In this document: positions 56,903 to 64,000 of the stretch, in pieces
Position numbering within the stretch: position 1 is the first letter of the stretch
Layout: each line of letters starts with the position of its first letter
From: Iris pallida
Taxonomy: Eukaryota > Streptophyta > Magnoliopsida > Asparagales > Iridaceae
NCBI GenBank assembly: GCA_029216955.1
Contig: JANAVB010007000.1
Span: 2,219,300 to 2,283,299 of the forward strand
Reading direction: 5' to 3'
Length of the DNA stretch: 64,000 nucleotides
The notes under the pieces: generated by a model
The model's database searches: none
Seen by the model: the letters and a program-made list of their open reading frames with translations, nothing else
What the model was told of the DNA's origin: nothing
Translations under genes and position numbers: made by a program

Positions 56903-58333
56903 GATGACGAAGACGCACCCGCAGGCCACTGGATCGAGTAGCTTGCCCGATAGATCTGACCAGGCTGAGGAGGAGGTTCACGAGACTGCCCCCAGTGATT
57001 CCACTATCCTGGAGACCCCGGCAGTTGCACAGGAAGGTCTACTACCTCCACCCCAGAGGGTTTCGGTCGTCGTTCCGGAGATGCTACCGCCACCACCTTC
57101 GATACCGACGGATACACATCATATGTTCCTTCTCCTTCAGCAGATGATGGAGACTCAGCGGGCCCAGGCAGAGGCATCGCAGCGCCAGTCGGAGGCGTCA
57201 CACCCGTCAGATTGAGATACTGAGACAGAGTATGGAGAACTCGTATCAGCTTGCACTGGCAGCAGTGGAGAGAGTGGCACCGGGTACGGTGCAGGGCCCT
57301 ACTGGCCAGTAGTCGTACCAGCATCTGTCCAGGCCGGAAACAGTACTAGACTTTAGGAAGATGAGCTCCAACGACTTCACGGGCACGGAGGGCATCCTTT
57401 ATGCAGACGACTGGCTAGAGGACGTGCAACGGAGTATGGAGCTGGCAGAGCTTCCTAGAGCACTTTGGATTTCGGCCGCAGCCAGCCGATTCTTCGACAT
57501 CGTGCTGACATGGTACCGCACGGATCCTCATGTGTCGGTGAGAGGGCTGACATGGAAGAACTTTCGGAGGCTCTTCAAGGAGAAGTTCTTTCCGGACGTG
57601 GCTCTTACAGCATTGGAGGGCCAGTTCGTGGGTCTAGTGCAGGGGAACTCGTCGGTGGACGAGTGTGCAGCAGAGTTCTTCCGCCTTAGCAGGTTCGCTC
57701 CCGATATGATCCAGGATGAGGGGCAGAAGGCTCGTAAGTTCCGTAGGGGACTTATTCATGCAGTGCGCACCAGCACCTCGGGATGCCGTGACGCGACATT
57801 CGATCAGATATTGATGGACGCACAGATTGCAGAGGAGGACTTCGGCCTCAAGCCGAAGAGGGGTAGTGATACCTTAGGGGCTAGTTCTAGTGCAGGGCCA
57901 GCCAAACGCCCTCACATACAACAGAGGCCAGTTCAGCAGCCGCTTCAGGGCCAGGGACATGTACTTCACCAGCAGGCAGCAACAGCACCCTATATGTAAC
58001 TTCTGTAAGAAGCAAGGTCACGGATGGGACGACTGCAGGAAGATGCAGGGCCTGTGTTTGCTTTGTGGTTTAGCAGAGCATCAGTTGAGGGAGTGTCCTA
58101 AGAACTTGGCACGATTGGCTCAGGCAGCAGCAGGAGCTAGGGCTCCGACAGGGGAGCAGACGGGACCACCGTTGCAGACTCAGCAGCAGAGGTTTGTCCA
58201 GCATCAGCAGCAGGCCAAGGGAGGCCAGTCGGGGCGAGCTTTCGCCATGGCAGTCGATGATGCACAGGCAGAGGGAGAGCTGATTGCAGGTTCCAAACTT
58301 TTCGATTCTATTTCCGCATTTGCCTCCTTATAA
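56903..58333 (+). pseudogene. gag: Gypsy gag with two zinc knuckles (frameshifted)
   Basis: The start codon at 56903 opens a Pro/Gln-rich N-terminal segment ending at 57215. The reading shifts and meets a TAG near 57312. The capsid domain follows in the frame of 57361-57999 (DDWLEDVQRSMELAEL, FFDIVLTWYR, LTWKNFRRLFKEKFFP), recognisable as a gypsy retrotransposon Gag. A second shift near 57940 leads to the frame ending at 58333, with two CCHC knuckles (CNFCKKQGHGWDDC and CLLCGLAEHQLREC) and a Gln-rich tail. The last readable Gag-Pol residues (AVDDAQAEGELIAG) sit where the protease normally begins; the protease and everything downstream are missing. Two frameshifts make this copy defective even for Gag. 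Confidence 0.82.
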
Positions 58334-58780
58334 CTGTCTTGAAATTCGATTCTATCTGTTCCTTGTAGTTGATAAATTTTGTTCCGATATTTCATTATGA
58401 GTTATTTTCTTCTGAGATAAGTCGTATGGGCTAGGTCATCTTGATTATGTGATCTAGAGTCTTCTATAGTCATGTTAGCTGGCATAGTGAGGACATATAG
58501 TCGGATTTTGGACGTATTTCTCGGATGTAGGAATTTAAGGTTTTTGCGGCCAGGCATGCGGCAATGCAAAAATTTTAAATACCATGATTCGAGAGGTATG
58601 TACCTTAGTCGAGGACTCTGTGAATATCGTAGCCTTGCTTACTAGCATGACGAAGATTCCGAGTATCATGATTTTGGACAGACGCATATGATTATCGGAC
58701 TGTGTGTTTGAGACTGTGATTGTTGGGGTGTTTGACCTATAAGGAGTATGACCATTCTAATTTCGAGGACGAAATTTTTC
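58334..58780 (+). other. Short 3' internal region of the gag-only element
   Basis: About 450 non-coding bases in place of the 3-4 kb of pol expected, ending with TTTCGAGGACGAAATTTTTC. Confidence 0.7.
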
Positions 58781-58795
58781 AAAGGAGGGTAGACT
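58781..58795 (+). promoter_or_regulatory. Polypurine tract of the gag-only element
   Basis: AAAGGAGGGTAGACT abuts the 3' LTR. Together with the upstream GAGGACGAAA it matches the LARD PPT block on the other strand at 9080-9117. Confidence 0.8.
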
Positions 58796-61479
58796 TGTAG
58801 CACCCAGTTTCTAAAATGAGGATAATTTTAAAATTTTGTAATTATAATTATTTAATAATGATATTTAAACCATATTATAATTTTTGGTGATTTTTAGTTA
58901 ATTTAAAACTATTTAAAACCACCACTTATGATTTTGATGTTTTGCTAGTGCAACCTTAGAGATTACTTAACCTAGAGACTAACCATGATCATATGAGCCT
59001 AGCCATAGGTTTAGAACATCAAGTTAGGGCTTTTTAGCCTAAGGGGTATTTTGGTAATTTACTAGGAATTATTGGAATTATTGGATTTATGTGAATTATT
59101 ATTATTTAATTATTGTCATGAGAGCCCCTAATCTAGTTTACCCTAATCTAGAGGTTAGCCACTAACCTAGAGACTAGAGGATGGATATTACATATTAGTC
59201 AAGGTAGGAAATATCTAAGATATTTACATATGTGATATTTTCCTTGAAACCCTCAAAAGATCTCAACTTTGGCACCAAAGTCCTTGCCTTCACCTTGAAG
59301 GAAGGCAAGAAGACACCCCCCTTGCCATGACCAGCCAAGGGCACCCCCTAGCATGCCCCCTTCCTATATAACCCCATCTATTCATTCCCATACCAATTTA
59401 CATATTTCAAAACCTAGAAAAATTCCTATTTCCTTAAACCTTAATATCTTCCTCAAAATAGATCCAAAATCATCCTAGTCTTTTGTATTGGGTTCCTACA
59501 ACCTAGAGGGTGCTAAGGGAGGCTAGCAAGCTGGACACATAGCTGTGGATACCAACAAGTGAAGAGGACACACCCCCTTCCATTAAAATCTTGAGTTTTC
59601 ACTCAATAGGTAAATACCTATAAACCTAGTTAATATTGTGTTTTTCCTTTATAAATGCATGCATATAGGTATACCCTAGCTGTGGGTCAAGTTTGGTAGA
59701 AACTAGGTTTGATTTGGTGTCCGTATCAGACACGTATCCAAGGTTGAAAAACAGTGTTTGGTGAAATGCCACTTAGGAATAAAAGTTAGTGTTTTGTAAA
59801 ACAAATTACACTTTGGGTAGCCCTAGACTAGTAGAACACGTATCCACTTGACTGAGCACGAATTGGTGCCGTGTTCGTATCCAAAATGGACACGAATACG
59901 CTGTGCCCTGAACACACACATTGCCCTGCTCACGCGTGTCTCGTACTCACCGTACAGAGCACGTGGACACACCAAAATTGGCATGGACACGGGGGCAATG
60001 TCTGCGAGCATGCCCATAAAGTTTCATGATGTGTCGTTTTGTATCGGACACGGATTCGGGGCCGCACTGGCTACACACACGCACGCTCAGTCAAGAAAAT
60101 TGACTTAGACACGGACCCCGTGTCCCACGCACACGTATCGTGGTGTCATGTCAGGATGACACACGTGTAGCCCATCATTGGGCAGACACTTGGACACGAG
60201 CACGAGGTGTGTCGTGTCCTGTGTCACGAGCACGAGCCACTCGACTCGCTGCACGACGCTGCGCATAGCAGTGTGTATCAGTCGAGTTTTCTCGACTGAT
60301 ACGGGCTTCCTATTTGGACATGGTGACACATGGGTTCGTGTCAGGGTCCTAGGTGTGTAGCCTGACCCTAGGCGAACCTAGGGGCACGACCACGAGACAC
60401 GTGGATGTGTGTGTCGTGTCCTACACACACGTGAACCCGTGCACGACGCTGTAACACTGCACAGTGTATGAAACTTACCCGATTTGGGTTTTTGACATTT
60501 GGACACGTTGTGTTGTGTTGTGGTGGACTCCCATGGACACACACGACACGTACACACATGGGGCTAGGGTTACCAACCACTGTTTGTGGGTATTGGTTAG
60601 GTTTTTGGGTTTGATTTGGGTTTTCCCCAAAACCAGTTAACTGAACAGTATTCCTGTGTTTTCCAGTTTTTAAAATCTAATTTCTAATCGATTTTGATTG
60701 ATATATATATGCGTATTTATGTATATATACACTATATATGTATGTATATATGTATATGAGTGTGTGGGTATATGTGTATGTGTATGTGAGTGTATATATG
60801 TGTATATATAGGTATGTATAGGTGTGTGTGTATATATATGTAATGTGTGTGTGTGTTTGTGCCTCTCTTCTCAGGTTTCTGAGAACAGAACCCCCCCTCT
60901 CACTGTTACACACACACCACTACCCCTTCCCATGACCTTCTCACACACACACATGATCACCCTTCATCCTTGTTCCCTCTCATTCACTCTCTCTCTATAT
61001 ATGTCTATATGTAATATTATATATATAATGTTATATGTATATATGTATGTATATATTGTATAGATATATGTATAGATATAGATATCTATATATATCCACT
61101 AAGTACGCTAGGAATTCTAGCCTATGGCCTATGGCCAATGAGTTAGGATAGACCATTAGGCCTACTAGACCTAGGTTGACCAGAATGTTGACCATAGTTG
61201 ACCAAAGTCAACTATAGGTCAGACCTTGACCTAATTAACCTAGAAGGAATTAGAAGGACTTAATGACTAAGGTTTGACTAAACCCTAGATTATTAACTAA
61301 TTGGTTCGGTTTGACCTATATGTGAGTGCCCTAAGTATATAAGGGTATTTGTGTGACTTGGGTTATATGGATAGTTATATGTCAATTAAGATATGTATGG
61401 GGTTAAGTGAGATACTTAGAGTTGAGTCATGACTTGAGATTGGAATATGGGATTAGCTTGAATATAGGATTAAGGTTGG

Positions 61480-61521
<42 letters not shown>

Positions 61522-63043
61522 TTATATGTGGTATACTTGTATAGGTATTAGTTATACCTTAACCTTGTGGTGTAGTACCTTAGATAGTCTAGATTGACCT
61601 AGCTTGACCATATTGACTAGTAATTGACTAGTCTGACCATTTTTAACTAAACCCTAGATAACTTGACTAGTTTGACTAGAATGTTGACCAAAAGTTGACT
61701 TTAACCTAGATTTGACTAACCTTGACTTGTTTGACCTAGTTTGACTTTTAAAGTTGACCAGAGTTGACCAAGAGTTGACTTTTGACCAGATTGACCTAGA
61801 ATCATGTAGTATGCATTGTATACTCTAATTTTACCATTATGAATATATTGTGACCTGTTTTACTCTAAATAGGACTCTGTGACACCAGTTCAGACATCTA
61901 TTCATATCAGTCATACAGGGTGACAGACGAGTACATTCTCTGATCATTTCATACTTGTTAGGACTTATATTCTTGCTCTAGATTACTTTATATGATGCTG
62001 TCACGTCATTATCACGGATTGGTACTATATGGATCTTGTCATGCGATGTTATCTCCCTCGGGGTGCATTAGATACAGTTGTCATGTGCTTTTCACAAACA
62101 TCTTGTATTTCATGTACACCGCTTTCATGTATACTCTTGTGCAATCTTGTACTCTCATGATCACGTGAGCAAACATGATAAAAACCTCTTGTACAAGGTA
62201 ACGTAACTTGACTGGATCGTTGTGTACTAATTGGGGAGGGTGAGTAGAAAATGGTTATGTGATCAAAATCCCATCTTGTAAAATCTTGTGAAATCATGTA
62301 TATGTCCATGGTACACTCACGTATGATGGAGTTACCCTTGCATTGTCCTAACCCGTTTATATAACCATCTCATGCTCTAAATCACAGGTTACCTACAGTT
62401 CTTACTTATCATATATAGATATTTCCAGTTATCAAATCTCTCTCGTTTTTATATATATATTTTTACAGTCCATGTATCTTACTCTTTGCATGCTTTACAT
62501 TTTCCAACATGATATAAACTGCGTGAGATGTATTGTGCTCGTTCCTGTCCTGACTGGACCTGTTAAAAATATTACAGATGATGATGGTGACTGTCCTACC
62601 TTCTATAGGACACATGAGGGTGACCTTCAGGAGCCTGAGGAGCATCTAGCTCAGTAGAGGGTGCCTAGTCTAGTCTAGTCTAGTATTTACAGCTTTCAGC
62701 CTGTATCGGATTGTTCCGATTGTTAGTTATGGCTTAGTTATATTTCAGGACTTGTATTATTTTTGTTGGACATCTACTTTGTGTGGTGTGATAACTCTAT
62801 TTATATTTTAGTTCCTTTCTTTTATCTGATTCCATATCACGCTCTATCTTTCCTAGACTTGTGTTTGAGATATAGAGTTGAGATGTTCTGTTATACCACC
62901 GTGCGGAGATGACAGGTTTATATATCTTGTTGTTAGATGTTAGATGTTATAGATGACCTATACAGCGTTCTACCGTCGATACTGCGGCGTAGGCTGGACG
63001 TACCCACGTTCTCGTGCCCCTAATCAGGGTGCAGGTCGTGACA
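58796..63043 (+). repeat. 3' LTR of the gag-only gypsy element
   Basis: 4248 bp, colinear with 52442-56647; the extra length is mostly a (TA)n expansion at about 61483-61518. TATA box at 59364-59372; followed by TSD GCGTT. Confidence 0.93.
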
Positions 63044-63048
63044 GCGTT

Positions 63049-64000
63049 CAAGCGAAGCTCCGCCGCGAGCAATCCATTCCCTACACCATACATGAAAGCT
63101 GGTGGGGGATCAGTACGTTCGTCCTCACATGTACTGACGAAAAGACCTTCCTTTTAAACCAACACTTTAGTATTTATGTTCAATCATGCAACTTAGCTTA
63201 TAAGATACAAAGCTAACTGTGAACACGGTCTATATACCAATGATACAAGTATATAAACTGGATATGAAAGATACATGGCAACACTATGAGAAAAATTGGA
63301 TAATAATAGAAGACAGTGCATGTAAATAAAGCTGTGTAGAAAGACAAGGTATACTTGCCTGGAGGTTGCACGCAGATCCATCAAAATACAGTCAATTACT
63401 GAACCATAACGTCCAAATCATCACAACTGTCTCTGAAAGCTGAAACAGACGTCGCCAACATTCTCAAAATATTCAAATTAGCTAGGATTGCCTGTTCTTA
63501 AGTCCAATTCTGGACACAGGGGCAAAACGGTAATTTCGAGCAAAAACGATGTCTGCCGTTGGACCCGCTTTGCACCGAAAAGTGTGCCAGAGTTAATAGT
63601 CTCTAAAGTCGTCAAACTATATTTCAACAGGTCTGGTTTTTCGATACGAACCCAACCGTATGTCCAAAGTTGGATTCCGGTGGGCCGTGCACAAAATCGC
63701 CCGTTGAATCGGACCGTGGGGCCCGCAAAACGACGGTTCAATCAACTGTCTCAGAATAGGACCAAACTTGGCATACAGGACGACAAAAATGATACAGTTC
63801 TGTTGACGCAATTTTTGTCTCGATCTAACGGACGTGCACAAAGTAATTGGGAAACTTGCACAGAGGCCGATACGGTAAATTTTGACGGATACGCATCAAA
63901 TTCGTCGCGCACACGTGACCAATTTGAATTCCGTCAAAGCCCACATGACCATGAAGCCGTTACGCACCTTTCGATGCTTTCGGTTCATGACTAAGTCGCC
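63049..64000 (-). repeat. Gypsy LTR (right segment, runs off the window)
   Basis: Continues the LTR interrupted at 52441. 63049-63180 matches 22740-22880 in reverse complement, while 63480-64000 matches the LARD LTR (6600-7110 and 14110-14620), including GGATTCCGGTGGGCCGTGCA. The LTR therefore combines stretches shared with two different families. The other end lies outside the window. Confidence 0.75.

Larger units (their letters stand above)
52442..63043 (+). mobile_element. TR-GAG: gypsy element with LTRs and gag only
   Basis: Two LTRs of 4206 and 4248 bp (52442-56647 and 58796-63043; TGTAGCACCC...GTCGTGACA or GTTGTGACA) with a perfect TSD GCGTT. The 2.1-kb interior holds a PBS, a hairpin, a gag-like region with capsid and two zinc knuckles, and a PPT preceded by GAGGACGAAA. 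Protease, RT, RNase H, integrase and chromodomain are absent. Terminal-repeat retrotransposons carrying only a GAG domain have been described in plants. LTR ends and PPT resemble Tekay/Del chromoviruses. Size about 10.6 kb, four-fifths of it LTR. Confidence 0.9.

Noticed and set aside
57004..57324. 106-codon minus ORF opposite gag
   Set aside because: It is antisense to the Pro/Gln-rich N-terminal part of gag; a composition artefact.

Overview
The window looks like plant nuclear DNA, probably from a monocot. It holds one GC-rich intronless host gene, a pectin methylesterase/invertase-inhibitor-type secreted protein at 33534-34100, in AT-rich intergenic DNA almost filled by nested transposable elements. 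Several elements can be delimited exactly from paired LTRs, target-site duplications (TSDs), primer-binding sites (PBS) and polypurine tracts (PPT).

Left part (1-23.4 kb). A SINE-like module and TA arrays open the window. A Sirevirus-type Ty1/copia element (409-20843, TSD GTATC) interrupts an exon-like ORF (245-408 continuing at 20849-21083). Its gag-pol is decayed, and its reverse transcriptase is split by an 11-kb, minus-strand, protein-less gypsy derivative with 3.4-kb LTRs (a LARD, 5615-16562). After the Sirevirus come the 3' end and 1.5-kb LTR of another gypsy-type element (LTR 21740-23252), which abuts a LINE reverse-transcriptase fragment.

Middle part (23.4-43.2 kb). This holds a 5.4-kb CACTA-type element (24360-29772) with exon/intron-like cargo and a nested tRNA-derived SINE, a minus-strand relic of a CACTA transposase gene set (about 30561-31227), the host gene, a small inverted-repeat element with GC-rich cargo (34656-35199), and a second degenerate CACTA-like element (35932-43242). 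The second CACTA-like element is split by a minus-strand Tork/Tnt1-like copia (37051-42610, TSD TAACC).

Right part (43.2-64 kb). A very young copia element (45958-49760, TSD GAATA) has nearly identical 215-bp LTRs and one intact 1050-codon integrase-RT-RNase H frame, but no gag or protease. At 52073 a minus-strand gypsy LTR starts and runs off the window end. It is split by a gag-only gypsy element with 4.2-kb LTRs (52442-63043, TSD GCGTT), a TR-GAG type.

The most interesting pattern is the relation between the LARD and the gag-only element. Both have an apparent tRNA-Ile-complementary PBS set 8 nt inside the LTR, a perfect-stem hairpin just after it, the same GAGGACRAAA plus PPT signature, and similar LTR termini, although one encodes no protein and the other only Gag. 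They look like parasitic partners of one autonomous Tekay/Del-like gypsy family. No prokaryotic system, CRISPR array, rRNA or functional tRNA gene was seen. All family assignments come from reading motifs; no database search was possible.
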